Assembly (NCBI GenBank): GCA_009889515.1
Contig: WUQR01000139.1
Location: 496,001 to 560,000 of the forward strand
Length of the DNA: 64,000 nucleotides
Direction of reading: 5' to 3'
Origin: Nitrososphaerota archaeon
GTDB lineage: Archaea > Thermoproteota > Nitrososphaeria_A > Caldarchaeales > Calditenuaceae
In this document: piece by piece, positions 15,906 through 23,777 of the stretch
How the letters are laid out: each line of letters begins with the position of its first letter
How positions within the stretch are numbered: position 1 is the stretch's first letter
Made by a program: the position numbers and the translations under genes
The notes under the pieces: generated by a model
Told to the model about the DNA's origin: nothing
Databases searched by the model: none
Seen by the model: only the letters and a program-made list of their open reading frames with translations

Positions 15906-16823
15906 TCAGGCTGGGAAGGCTGATGCCATCTTGAGGAGCTGGTTCCACCTCTCCTCCACCCAGCGCTTAAACCCTTCAAGAAGGGCTGCATTCTCTGGTT
16001 TTAGCAGGTAAGCAAACCTGTTCTGGAGCCTGAGATAGTCCTCAACCGGCCTAGGCCTGGTGATGAGGTAGTTGATCCTGTACCTGCCGTTCTCCACCTC
16101 GTAGATAGGGAATATCCGCGTCTCTACCGCGAGCTTGGCGAGCTTTATGGTTAGGTGGGGCTCGAAGTACCAGCCCCTGGGGCATGGTGCGATTATGTGG
16201 AGGAAGGTCGGGCCTTCGATGCTCTGTGCCTTTCTAACCTTGTTTGCGAGGTCTTTCCAGAGGTGGGGGGAGGCTGTGGCTACGTAGGGAGAGCCATGCC
16301 CGACAAGTATCGAGACAATATCCTTCTTCCACTCACGCTTTCCCGCTGGGGTTGTGGTGGTGATGGAGCCGGGTGGTGTTGCGGCTGACCTCTGGATTCC
16401 CGTGTTCATGTAGGCCTCATTGTCATAGCAAACATAGAGTATGTTGTGGCCGCGCTCGAAGGCTCCCGAGAGGGCCTGTAAACCGATATCGAAGGTCCCG
16501 CCATCACCTGCGATTACTATGACCTTGTGGCGTCTCCCCATCCCCTTTCTCTCAAGCACCTTTAGGGCAGCCTCGATACCTGATGCGACAGCAGCTGCGT
16601 TCTCGAAGGCCACATGGACCCACGGTACCCTCCAGGCAGTATAGGGGTATGGTGTGGAGATTACTTCAAGACACCCGGTTGGGCTGACTACTATGTAGGG
16701 TGGCTCGGCCGCCAGTAATACCTGCCTAACAGCGATGGTGGCGCCGCAGCCCTGACATGCAGAGTGCCCCGGGCTGAGTCCTTCACGACCATATAGGTCG
16801 GACAGCTTAGATACCTGCATCAT
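15906..16823 (-). CDS. porB: Pyruvate:ferredoxin oxidoreductase, beta subunit
   Basis: Thiamine-pyrophosphate-binding subunit, 305 residues. It has the cluster cysteines in HSACQGCGA and CLEV, the TPP/Mg motif VIAGDGGTFDIGLQ with DNEAYMNTG, and APCPRGW near the C-terminus. With PorA, PorD and PorG it converts pyruvate and CoA to acetyl-CoA, CO2 and reduced ferredoxin in the cytosol, or the reverse for carbon fixation. It starts within the last four bases of porA (ATGA overlap). The segment order supports pyruvate rather than 2-oxoglutarate as substrate, but a related 2-oxoacid is possible. Confidence 0.94.
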   Translation of the reverse strand: MMQVSKLSDLYGREGLSPGHSACQGCGATIAVRQVLLAAEPPYIVVSPTGCLEVISTPYPYTAWRVPWVHVAFENAAAVASGIEAALKVLERKGMGRRHKVIVIAGDGGTFDIGLQALSGAFERGHNILYVCYDNEAYMNTGIQRSAATPPGSITTTTPAGKREWKKDIVSILVGHGSPYVATASPHLWKDLANKVRKAQSIEGPTFLHIIAPCPRGWYFEPHLTIKLAKLAVETRIFPIYEVENGRYRINYLITRPRPVEDYLRLQNRFAYLLKPENAALLEGFKRWVEERWNQLLKMASAFPA

Positions 16824-18001
16824 TTCTCTCCACCCCCGTAGCCGAGATACATACGGGAGACGCCGGTCCGGCCTTTACCAACCTTCTCCCGGGCCTTATC
16901 CAGCATCTCCACAATCATCTTCAAGGTAGGCTCCCTCCCACCCAAACCGTAGACCACGCTTAGGAGCGGAAGCCGGACTCCAGCCTCGTATAAGCTGGCG
17001 GCCACGTTGGAGGCTAGAGGTGGAAGGGGGGCGCCCGGCGAGGTCGCCCTATCCATGACGACGACACCCTCAACACCGTTCAAGGCGTCTAAGAGCTCCT
17101 CACTCGGGAATGGCGAGAAGAGTTTCAGGGAGACTAGTGAGAAGTCCTTCATCCCATAGTTTTTCAAGACATGTCTAACAGTGCCCGCCGTACCACCTAG
17201 GCAGATTACGGCGATCTTACCCTCATCGTTAAACTTGGAAAGCTTCACGAGCCGGCCTTGGCTGTTAGGATAGGCTGCTGCGACCTCCTCCAAGACCTCC
17301 CCCGCCCTCCGGAGGGCCTTCTCCTGCTCAACCTTAAACTCGAAATAGTGTGTGGGTAGGGCAAAGACGCCGAAACTTGCGGGCTCCTCAAATTCCAGCC
17401 GCGGGCGCTCCCGCCTCGGGAGATAACTCCTCACAACGTCATCCTCCAGTACGGAGACTGGCTCACTGCTGTGTGACACCGTGAAGCCGTCAAGGTTGAC
17501 GGCCACTGGCAGCAGGGCCTCAGGATGCTCAGCAAGCCTAAACGCCTGAATGGTGTAGTCGTAGACTTCTTGGGGGTTCTCGCAGAATATTAGCACCCAA
17601 CCCGCGTCCCGCGAACCCATGATATCCGAGTGGTCCCCGTGGATGTTGAGGGGCGCTGAGAGAGCCCTGTTTGCTACAGCCATGACAATGGGGCACCTCA
17701 TCCCTGATGCGATGTATAAGACTTCATGCATGAGCGCGAGGCCTTGACTCGAAGTAGACGTGAAGACACGGGCCCCTGCAAGAGATGCTCCTATGCAGGC
17801 GCTGATAGCCGAGTGCTCAGACTCCACAGGGACAAACTCTGCATCCAGTTCGCCCGAACTAACATACTCGCTCAGCCGCTCCACGATTATTGTCTGGGGA
17901 GTGATGGGGTAAGCCGAAATGAAGTCTACGTCCGCCTGCTTAACAGCGAAGGCCGCCGCCTCATTGCCAGTCATCAACCTATAGGATGCGAGGCTATACA
18001 T
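16820..18001 (-). CDS. porA: Pyruvate:ferredoxin oxidoreductase, alpha subunit
   Basis: 393 residues. The N-terminal pyrimidine-binding half carries SAYPITPQTIIVERLSEY and VPVESEHSAISACIGAS, and the middle GLALMHEVLYIASG. The C-terminal third forms the transketolase-C-like domain (VVVMDRATSPGAPLPPL). It supplies the substrate- and TPP-pyrimidine-binding half of the enzyme with PorB. It overlaps porD by 8 bases and porB by 4, so the four genes are tightly coupled. Confidence 0.95.
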   Translation of the reverse strand: MYSLASYRLMTGNEAAAFAVKQADVDFISAYPITPQTIIVERLSEYVSSGELDAEFVPVESEHSAISACIGASLAGARVFTSTSSQGLALMHEVLYIASGMRCPIVMAVANRALSAPLNIHGDHSDIMGSRDAGWVLIFCENPQEVYDYTIQAFRLAEHPEALLPVAVNLDGFTVSHSSEPVSVLEDDVVRSYLPRRERPRLEFEEPASFGVFALPTHYFEFKVEQEKALRRAGEVLEEVAAAYPNSQGRLVKLSKFNDEGKIAVICLGGTAGTVRHVLKNYGMKDFSLVSLKLFSPFPSEELLDALNGVEGVVVMDRATSPGAPLPPLASNVAASLYEAGVRLPLLSVVYGLGGREPTLKMIVEMLDKAREKVGKGRTGVSRMYLGYGGGEK

Positions 18002-18269
18002 TCTCCACCACCATCCTTATGGCCTTGCGGGGACACTCCTCTGCACAGATGCCACACCCCTTACAGTGGTCATAGTCTATCTGCACATTCCCCGCATCAT
18101 CCATGTATATGGCTGGCTCGGGGCAGTATATCCAACAGATCAGGCAGTTAGTGCAGAGCTGCCTCTCAATCACCGGCCTGTTACTCCGCCAGCTTGCTAC
18201 ACTTCGCTTAGCAGTATTCCCGGCTTCAAAAACTATTGGAATAAGAAGCTCAGGCCGTCTGCTCAACAC
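17994..18269 (-). CDS. porD: Pyruvate:ferredoxin oxidoreductase, delta subunit
   Basis: A 91-residue ferredoxin-like subunit with two [4Fe-4S] motifs: CTNCLICWIYCPEP and CKGCGICAEECP. It passes electrons from the PorAB active site to external ferredoxin. The start is a GTG 20 bases inside the end of porG. Confidence 0.94.
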   Translation of the reverse strand: MLSRRPELLIPIVFEAGNTAKRSVASWRSNRPVIERQLCTNCLICWIYCPEPAIYMDDAGNVQIDYDHCKGCGICAEECPRKAIRMVVENV

Positions 18270-18786
18270 TCACCACCAGCTGGGCAGCACGCCGCACAAC
18301 CTCCCTGTTCTCCTCCCCGAACCTCCTGCCTACAATATCCTCAACATGCTTAAGCGGTATCACGTTTATCACCGAGCAGAGAGCCCCCACCATAGCTAGG
18401 TTAAGTGAGCGGGGCTTCTTGAGCTCCTCTATTATCCGCCTAGCCCCCACGACGAATAGCTTTACATCGCCCCGCGGAAGCTCGCGGGCAGACTCGGCCG
18501 CCAAGACAACAGTCCCCCCACTCCTAACCGACTCCACAATCGCTGAGTCCAACAGCCTCTCCTCAAAGACAACGGCCACGTCAAAACTCTCCATAGGAGC
18601 CCTCATGGAGATTGGCTCATCCGAGATTCTTACATAAGACCTCACTGGGGCGCCTGAACGCTCTGGTCCAAACTCAGGAAAACTCTGGCTGAACAGCCCG
18701 GCCCTTAGAGCTGCCTCGGCAACTATCCTCCCTGCAGTCACGACTCCTTGCCCGCCTCGACCAAGAAACAATATCTCGAGAAACAT
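18250..18786 (-). CDS. porG: Pyruvate:ferredoxin oxidoreductase, gamma subunit
   Basis: 178 residues with the family start FLGRGGQGVVTAGRI and the signature FGPERSGAPVRSYVRIS near residue 40. It is the CoA-contacting domain of the four-subunit enzyme. A TTG at 18795 would add three residues; the ATG at 18786 gives the usual N-terminus. This is the promoter-proximal gene of the operon porG-porD-porA-porB, with a TTATAAAT box 32-39 bases upstream. Confidence 0.94.
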   Translation of the reverse strand: MFLEILFLGRGGQGVVTAGRIVAEAALRAGLFSQSFPEFGPERSGAPVRSYVRISDEPISMRAPMESFDVAVVFEERLLDSAIVESVRSGGTVVLAAESARELPRGDVKLFVVGARRIIEELKKPRSLNLAMVGALCSVINVIPLKHVEDIVGRRFGEENREVVRRAAQLVVSVEQTA

Positions 18787-19088
18787 ATGCCCCAAGGCCT
18801 ACATCAATACTCGCCACTTATAAATCGTTCACATACAATGCAATAAAACGACCTAACTACCCATACATTATTCAATCAAACATGTTGAAAAGCATGAAAA
18901 CAATCATAGTACACATCCACCTACTTCTCGGAGTTCTTCCCCAACCCTTTTCACAAAATTTCATGCAAGTGTGTATCGTCTAGGCTGAAGCATCGCGAGA
19001 GAAAATAGGAGCTGGAAGGGCAGTCAAATCTCCTCTCATAAATCGCCTTCCCTAAGGTCGGGGATATTATCCAGCCCGGTCATGTTAG
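18787..19088. other. 302-base intergenic region with the por promoter
   Basis: Contains the minus-strand box A of the por operon (18818-18825) and otherwise no gene I can support. The far side (18990-19088) has two very short minus-strand open frames of 15 and 19 codons without a family match. A/T content is higher than in the flanking genes. Confidence 0.5.
18818..18825 (-). promoter_or_regulatory. TATA box of the por operon
   Basis: ATTTATAA on the minus strand, centred about 35 bases above the porG ATG. Confidence 0.55.
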
Positions 19089-19151
19089 TTATCTTTGAGA
19101 CAATTGGTACGGTATGTTATGTCTTAATACGTATATGGCGGGGCAACGCTC
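19089..19151 (-). pseudogene. C-terminal tail of the OsmC gene beyond an in-frame stop
   Basis: Directly after the TAA that ends the OsmC frame, the same frame continues for 20 codons reading ERCPAIYVLRHNIPYQ and then a second stop. This is the expected OsmC C-terminus, with the second conserved cysteine in the usual Cys-Pro motif. It therefore looks like an orphaned gene end, not a separate gene. Confidence 0.7.
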
Positions 19152-19613
19152 TTATGCCTCAGCTAGAATCTGTTTAACCATCGAGTCGTCTGCATCAGCT
19201 TCGATATCGACGATAAACCTGATACCCTCTACTATCGGCTTATCATTCAGACCAAGTGTCTTGGAAAAATCTAGGCTGCATTCCGCAGAGACTCTCGCCC
19301 TCTTCAGCCTTATGTTCTTCTCAGCCGCTATCGAGGCAATAGTTGAGGCGAAGCAGGAAGCCAGCCCGAAGAGACAGTATTGAATTGGGCCCGGCATCTT
19401 TCCCGTCCCTCCCAAGAAGCTTGGCAGGCTCATCTCGAGTGTCTGTGATCCCTGCTCTGTCGGTAGCACCGCCCTGAACTGGGTCTCACCATCAAAAAGC
19501 CACTCACCTTCAACTCTGCTGACAACCTTAGCCTTAGTCGGATCTCTTTTTATTGACTCTACGGTCGCGGATACCTTATCCAAATTTATGTTGTTTATCT
19601 GGGGCATATCCAT
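19152..19613 (-). CDS. OsmC/Ohr family protein, cut short by an in-frame TAA
   Basis: OsmC-like peroxiredoxin fold, 153 residues. The first active-site cysteine lies in the helix CLFGLASCFASTIAS (residues 94-108). The second cysteine, normally in a Cys-Pro motif near the C-terminus, falls after the TAA at 19152-19154 and is lost if translation stops there. OsmC proteins reduce organic hydroperoxides with that cysteine pair, or store sulfur. The truncated product would lack the catalytic partner. A TTTATTAG box lies about 20 bases upstream of the ATG. Possible explanations are a genuine pseudogene, stop read-through or a sequence error. Confidence 0.85.
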   Translation of the reverse strand: MDMPQINNINLDKVSATVESIKRDPTKAKVVSRVEGEWLFDGETQFRAVLPTEQGSQTLEMSLPSFLGGTGKMPGPIQYCLFGLASCFASTIASIAAEKNIRLKRARVSAECSLDFSKTLGLNDKPIVEGIRFIVDIEADADDSMVKQILAEA

Positions 19614-19675
19614 TCCGGATAGGCTAAACTAATAAACATACCATGTTAATCTGATCTTGGGTTGGATTAAACCAA

Positions 19676-19685
19676 TCTATATAAG
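19676..19685 (+). promoter_or_regulatory. TATA box of the aIF2-gamma operon
   Basis: TCTATATAAG, centred about 30 bases before the ATG at 19711. It decides that start over an upstream in-frame ATG at 19657. Confidence 0.6.
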
Positions 19686-19710
19686 CGGCATAGATATTTG
19701 GGAGCGTTGG

Positions 19711-20952
19711 ATGAGTATTACACCTCTGCCGAAGCAGCCTGAAGTCAACATAGGGACGTTGGGGCATGTAGACAATGGGAAATCTACCCTGGTTCAAGCG
19801 ATTAGCGGTGTATGGACGGGTAGGCATAGTGAGGAGTTGAAAAGGGGGATCACTATCCGCGTAGGGTATGCCGATGCCGTCCAGTATAGGTGTGACCTCT
19901 GCGAGGAGCCGTACAACTACTACTCAGTGCCTGTCTGCCCGATACATAACAAAGAGTGCGAGTTCGTCAGGGCCATTTCCTTTATCGACTGTCCAGGCCA
20001 CCACTCCCTCATGATAACCATGCTGAGCGGCGCCGCCCTATTCGACGGCGCAATACTCGTAGCCGACGCTAGGGTGAAGTTCCCCCAGGCGCAGGATAGG
20101 GAGCATCTAGAGGCAGCCCTGATAATGGGTGTGTCGAAGATGGTGGTTGCCCAGAATAAGATAGACGTTATTGATAAGAAGCGTGCGTTGGCGAGCTATG
20201 ATGAGATTAGGAGTTATCTGGAGAAAATAGGTCTCCACGACGTCCCTATTATTCCTGTATCTGCCCAGCAGGGAGTTGGTGTCGAGGCCTTGTTATACGC
20301 GATGGACAAGTACATCCCAACACCTGCGAGAGAGCTGAGCAAACCATTCCTTATGCCTATACTGAGGTCGTTCAACGTTAACCTCCCCGGAACACCTGCG
20401 ACAATGATTAGGGGAGGAGTGATAGGCGGGTCAATAATTCAGGGAAGGCTGCGAGTGGGTGATGAGATCGAGATAGCGCCAGGCATCCCTGTAAGGGAGG
20501 GCTCGTCCGAGTATGAGCCTATTGTCACAGAGGTTGTAAGCATTCAAGCGGGTGGTAGGAGTGTGGAGGAGGCGACAAGCGGCGGGCTCATCGGCGTAGA
20601 GACCTCCCTCGACCCAGCACTCACTAAGTCTGATGCTCTGGTCGGAGAGATGGCTGGAAGCCCCTCCAAGCTACCCCCTGTCTGGAAGACGCTGGAGGTT
20701 GAATACACTCTATTCCAGAAGGTGATAGGTGTGGAGGGAGATGTGGATGTTAAACAGATATCCGAGAAGGAGCCATTGGTAATTAACTCATACACAGCGG
20801 TCACTAGTGGAATAGTCGTCAAGCGCCACGGCGGCCGGCTAACCCTAAACCTCTCGAAGCCACTCTGCGCATGGCCAGGTGACAGGGTTTCTATATGTAG
20901 GAAGATTGGGATGGGTTGGCGGTTGATAGGCTACGGGCTGATCGTGGGATAG
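19711..20952 (+). CDS. Translation initiation factor aIF2, gamma subunit
   Basis: 413 residues, the normal family length. GTPase motifs: P-loop GHVDNGKST near residue 18, switch I ITIRVGYADA, DCPGHH, NKID and SAQQ. The zinc-binding knuckle is formed by C-x2-C...C-x7-C (CDLCEEP and CPIHNKEC). It carries initiator Met-tRNA to the small ribosomal subunit as part of the aIF2 trimer. In many archaea it heads the cluster with the PIN protein, Rpo7 and Spt4, as it does here. Confidence 0.96.
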   Translation: MSITPLPKQPEVNIGTLGHVDNGKSTLVQAISGVWTGRHSEELKRGITIRVGYADAVQYRCDLCEEPYNYYSVPVCPIHNKECEFVRAISFIDCPGHHSLMITMLSGAALFDGAILVADARVKFPQAQDREHLEAALIMGVSKMVVAQNKIDVIDKKRALASYDEIRSYLEKIGLHDVPIIPVSAQQGVGVEALLYAMDKYIPTPARELSKPFLMPILRSFNVNLPGTPATMIRGGVIGGSIIQGRLRVGDEIEIAPGIPVREGSSEYEPIVTEVVSIQAGGRSVEEATSGGLIGVETSLDPALTKSDALVGEMAGSPSKLPPVWKTLEVEYTLFQKVIGVEGDVDVKQISEKEPLVINSYTAVTSGIVVKRHGGRLTLNLSKPLCAWPGDRVSICRKIGMGWRLIGYGLIVG

Positions 20953-20957
20953 ATGGA

Positions 20958-21335
20958 TTGCATGCTCTAATAGACACTAGCTTCCTTCTCTTGTTAGTTG
21001 AGAGTGGTAGAGACATCCTCCGGCTTATCGAAGAGAAGTTAGGTGAGCCTGTAGTGCCGCTTGTCCCGGACTCTGTTATAGGTGAGCTTAAGCGGCTGTC
21101 GGGAGTAGGGGGGCGGCGTGGAAGGGTAGCTGAGCTGGCTCTGTCGATGGCGGAGAGGATGACTCGGATAGAGTCAAGCCAAGAGGTGGGAGTGGATGAG
21201 GAGCTGGTTAGGCTGGCGTCTGAGAAAGGATACGCCGTTGTTACCGCGGATTCAGCCCTACAGAAGAGGCTGAGGAAGCAGGGGTTAAAGTGCATATACG
21301 TCAGTAGGAGGCTCGAAGTCCACATCCTAGCGTAG
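20958..21335 (+). CDS. PIN-domain protein (VapC9/Fcf1-like)
   Basis: About 125 residues. PIN-domain acidic residues appear at the expected places: D in ALIDTSFLL at the start, E in IGELKRL, and D in VVTADSALQKRL. PIN proteins are Mg-dependent ribonucleases; this subgroup, always next to aIF2-gamma and Rpo7, is thought to act in rRNA processing rather than as a toxin. The frame is open back to a TTG at 20916 inside the aIF2-gamma gene, but a TTG at 20958, six bases after that gene's stop, places the first catalytic strand where the family has it. Confidence 0.85.
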   Translation: MHALIDTSFLLLLVESGRDILRLIEEKLGEPVVPLVPDSVIGELKRLSGVGGRRGRVAELALSMAERMTRIESSQEVGVDEELVRLASEKGYAVVTADSALQKRLRKQGLKCIYVSRRLEVHILA

Positions 21336-21406
21336 TAGAAGGGCGGGAGTTTTAGGAGGCGTATTCGCGGCCATATCAAATTTATTACCTCCCAGTACCC
21401 CATAAT

Positions 21407-21991
21407 ATGAGTCACTGGCGTATGTTTTACGTAGTAGAGATAGCGGATGTGATCGGTGTTGAACCGCGAGATTTTGGGCTCACTCTAAAGGAGATTGCTT
21501 TTAAGAAGCTCTCTGCCCTTTATGAGGGGCTAGTAGACGAGCAGCTTGGATACGTAATCTCGGTCTTAAGCGTCGATGTTGAGGATGTGGGGTACATGCT
21601 GCCAAGAGACCCTAACCTCTATCACCGGGTAAAATGCCGGCTCCTCGTATTCATCCCCCGGATCCAAGAGGTCGTCGAGGGCGAGGTTGTAGAGTTAACG
21701 GATTTTGGAGCCTTTGTCAGGATAGGCCCGCTGGACGCGCTACTCCATGTCTCGCAGATACTTGACGATTTCGTGAATTTTGACAAGAAGAATGCAGTGT
21801 TTGTTGGGTCTCAGACGGGTTGGAAGCTTGGGGTGGGCGATAAGGTTAGAGCTAGGGTGGTCGCAGTCTCTCTGGCGGGTGGAAAAGTAGGGATAACCAC
21901 GCGGCAGCCCTACTTGGGGAACTTGGAGTGGATTGAAGAGCAGAAGCGTAGGGAGCGCGTGCCTCGTGCGGAGAAGGTTGCTGGGGGGTGA
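21407..21991 (+). CDS. RNA polymerase subunit Rpo7 (E')
   Basis: 194 residues. N-terminal RNP-like domain (FYVVEIADVIGVEPRDFG) and a C-terminal S1 domain (VVEGEVVELTDFGAFVRIG, residues 82-160). With Rpo4 it forms the stalk of the archaeal polymerase that contacts TFE and emerging RNA. A CAAATTTATTA box at 21377-21387 fits the ATG at 21407; an ATG at 21422 gives the more usual N-terminus and remains possible. Confidence 0.95.
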   Translation: MSHWRMFYVVEIADVIGVEPRDFGLTLKEIAFKKLSALYEGLVDEQLGYVISVLSVDVEDVGYMLPRDPNLYHRVKCRLLVFIPRIQEVVEGEVVELTDFGAFVRIGPLDALLHVSQILDDFVNFDKKNAVFVGSQTGWKLGVGDKVRARVVAVSLAGGKVGITTRQPYLGNLEWIEEQKRRERVPRAEKVAGG

Positions 21992-21997
21992 TAATGC

Positions 21998-22186
21998 CTG
22001 CCGAAGGAGCGTGCATGTAGAAACTGCAGGGCGATAGTTACAGGTAATAGATGCGATAACTGCGGCTCAACCAACCTGACCGCAACGTACTCAGGCCTCC
22101 TAATCGTGATACAGCCTGAGTCTTCAGAAATAGCAAAACTCTTAGGCATCGTTAAGCCCGGAAGATACGCGATCAAGGTTGAGTAA
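21998..22186 (+). CDS. spt4: Transcription elongation factor Spt4 (RpoE''), apparent CTG start
   Basis: 62 residues reading PKERACRNCRAIVTG, then CDNCGSTNL and [15 protein letters not shown]: a typical archaeal Spt4 zinc ribbon with four cysteines. It binds Spt5 and makes the polymerase clamp processive. The frame has a TAA at 21992-21994 and no ATG, GTG or TTG before the zinc finger, so CTG at 21998 is the only reasonable start. A GGTGAT ribosome-binding sequence ends 6 bases before it. The gene begins 6 bases after Rpo7 and overlaps the next gene by 8. Confidence 0.9.
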   Translation: MPKERACRNCRAIVTGNRCDNCGSTNLTATYSGLLIVIQPESSEIAKLLGIVKPGRYAIKVE

Positions 22187-22697
22187 CGAGATAGTCATCC
22201 CTGAGGACGTTAGGGAGCGGTTAAAGAAGCCTCTTGGCCGGCTGGTACGGGGCTTCCCCGAGAATACCTCTGAGATTGTCAGGAGCGTTATCCGAGAAAG
22301 GACGGGTAGACTTGTAGCAGTAGGAGACGCGGTAACTAAAACACTTCTCTCCATGGGGCTCAGGCCTGATGTCTGCATAGTGGATGGAAAGATTGAGCGT
22401 AAGCCGGTTGAGCATGTTGTCATCGAAGGTGCGGTGGAACTGAACTGTGAGAATAGGCCGGGGACGATAAGCGGCCAAGCCTACAAGACTGTTGTAGAGG
22501 CTCTGGAGATGGAGGGGCCGGTTATTGTCCGTGTGGAGGGTGAGGAGGATCTTTTAGGCTTGGTCGTGATGGCGGAGGCTCCGCCGGGTACGCTGATGCT
22601 ATATGGACAGCCCAGAGAAGGGGTTGTCATAGTCCATATTAACGAAGAGGTCAGAAAACTCGCCCAGGGGCTTATCGAGGCTTCTTCTCAGAGATAA
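22179..22697 (+). CDS. GTP-dependent dephospho-CoA kinase (DUF359)
   Basis: 172 residues with the family motifs [33 protein letters not shown] and [11 protein letters not shown]. It catalyses the last step of CoA synthesis in archaea, phosphorylating dephospho-CoA with GTP. The start is a TTG within the last 8 bases of spt4. The end overlaps the opposing eS27 gene by 26 bases. Linkage to spt4 is conserved in archaea. Confidence 0.94.
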   Translation: MSNEIVIPEDVRERLKKPLGRLVRGFPENTSEIVRSVIRERTGRLVAVGDAVTKTLLSMGLRPDVCIVDGKIERKPVEHVVIEGAVELNCENRPGTISGQAYKTVVEALEMEGPVIVRVEGEEDLLGLVVMAEAPPGTLMLYGQPREGVVIVHINEEVRKLAQGLIEASSQR

Positions 22698-22860
22698 AGC
22701 TAGTATATCCACACCTGCCACATGTATATCTATCCTGATGCTTTGCCATGATGTATCCTGGGCCACAGATAGGGCAGAAGTTAACGTTTCGCACAAGCTT
22801 GCCGTCCGGAGTCACCGTATACAGCTTCCACAACCCTCTCGCCTTCTCCTTCTGAGACAT
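22672..22860 (-). CDS. rps27ae: Ribosomal protein eS27-like (S27ae)
   Basis: 62 residues with a C4 zinc ribbon: [24 protein letters not shown]. The N-terminus [19 protein letters not shown] is family-typical. It is a small-subunit ribosomal protein. In most archaea it follows rps24e on the same strand as spt4; here rps24e is absent and this gene is inverted. A CTTAATTTAAAG box lies about 27 bases upstream. Confidence 0.93.
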   Translation of the reverse strand: MSQKEKARGLWKLYTVTPDGKLVRNVNFCPICGPGYIMAKHQDRYTCGRCGYTSFISEKKPR

Positions 22861-22958
22861 CTCAACAAATGATTATGACTCTTAATTTAAAGTTGCATGC
22901 GCGGCGGAGCCTCATATATATTATAGTGTCGGCCACTGGGTGGTTGGACTAGCTGATT

Positions 22959-23777
22959 ATGACCAGTCTCACAGAAGCTGTGATGCTAGCCCTTTTAGGG
23001 CTGGCTGTGGGCGTGGTCGCGTCTCCGGTAGGTATTGGGGGAGGCTTCATAGTTGCCCCCGTGCTACTAATGCTGTATAATTTCACACCCGGGAGTGCTG
23101 CTGGGACCAGCCTTCTGGTCGTGCTTATAAACGCCGTCTCCGCCACACTGGCGTATCTCAGGCAGCGCAGGGTCGATGTCAAAATGGGCCTGGGCTTCTC
23201 TTCGGGCACTATACCGGGGTCCATAGCCGGCTCACTAACCACAACGGTCGTGAGTAGTGGGACATTCAGGGTCTATTTCGCATTGATGCTGATTTTGTCT
23301 GCCCTATACCTCGCATTCAGGTCGAGAATGGGCTTATCGAGTGGCGGGCTATTGAGGAGTGGCAATCAGAGGCTGATGAAAGATCGACTGGGCAGGGAGC
23401 ATGTATATTCATTCAACCTTCATCTGATCATTGCTTTCGGGGTCATCTCAGGATTCATATCAGGCTTCTTCGGCGTTGGAGGCGGCATAGTCCATGTCCC
23501 CGTCATGATAATTCTGCTCGGCGTCCCAGCCTACATCGCGACGGCGACCTCGCACTTTATCCTAGTACCGGCTGCTCTGACTGGCATATCTACTCACGCC
23601 GTCCTCGGGCATATCGACATAGTCAAGGGCGGGCTAATCGCCGCTGGCGTCTTGCTCGGAGCCCAGATAGGTGCGAAGGTCTCTGAGAAAGCTAGTAGCC
23701 GGACACTAGAGATGCTGTTCGCCCTCTTCCTGCTCGTTGTCGCCATCAATATGCTGTTGCAGGCATCAGTGGGTTAG
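22959..23777 (+). CDS. TauE/SafE family sulfite/anion exporter
   Basis: 272 residues with about eight transmembrane helices and the duplicated family motif: GIGGGFIVAPVLLML near residue 24 and FFGVGGGIVHVPVMIIL near residue 170. Family members export sulfite, sulfoacetate or related anions. The substrate is unknown. A TATATATTATAG box lies about 35 bases upstream. Its stop codon interlocks with that of the opposing acyl-CoA dehydrogenase gene (4-base overlap). Confidence 0.9.
   Translation: MTSLTEAVMLALLGLAVGVVASPVGIGGGFIVAPVLLMLYNFTPGSAAGTSLLVVLINAVSATLAYLRQRRVDVKMGLGFSSGTIPGSIAGSLTTTVVSSGTFRVYFALMLILSALYLAFRSRMGLSSGGLLRSGNQRLMKDRLGREHVYSFNLHLIIAFGVISGFISGFFGVGGGIVHVPVMIILLGVPAYIATATSHFILVPAALTGISTHAVLGHIDIVKGGLIAAGVLLGAQIGAKVSEKASSRTLEMLFALFLLVVAINMLLQASVG

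Noticed and set aside
18990-19088. Two short minus-strand frames (15 and 19 codons) upstream of the por promoter
   Set aside because: They are too short and match nothing; a frameshifted gene remnant was considered, but the combined reading has no recognisable domain.
19114-19383. 89-codon plus-strand open frame
   Set aside because: It lies opposite the OsmC gene, which is clearly coding on the minus strand; this frame is a shadow.
20958-21335. PIN-domain gene as a VapC toxin
   Set aside because: No VapB-like antitoxin precedes it. Its fixed position between aIF2-gamma and Rpo7 fits an rRNA-processing PIN protein.
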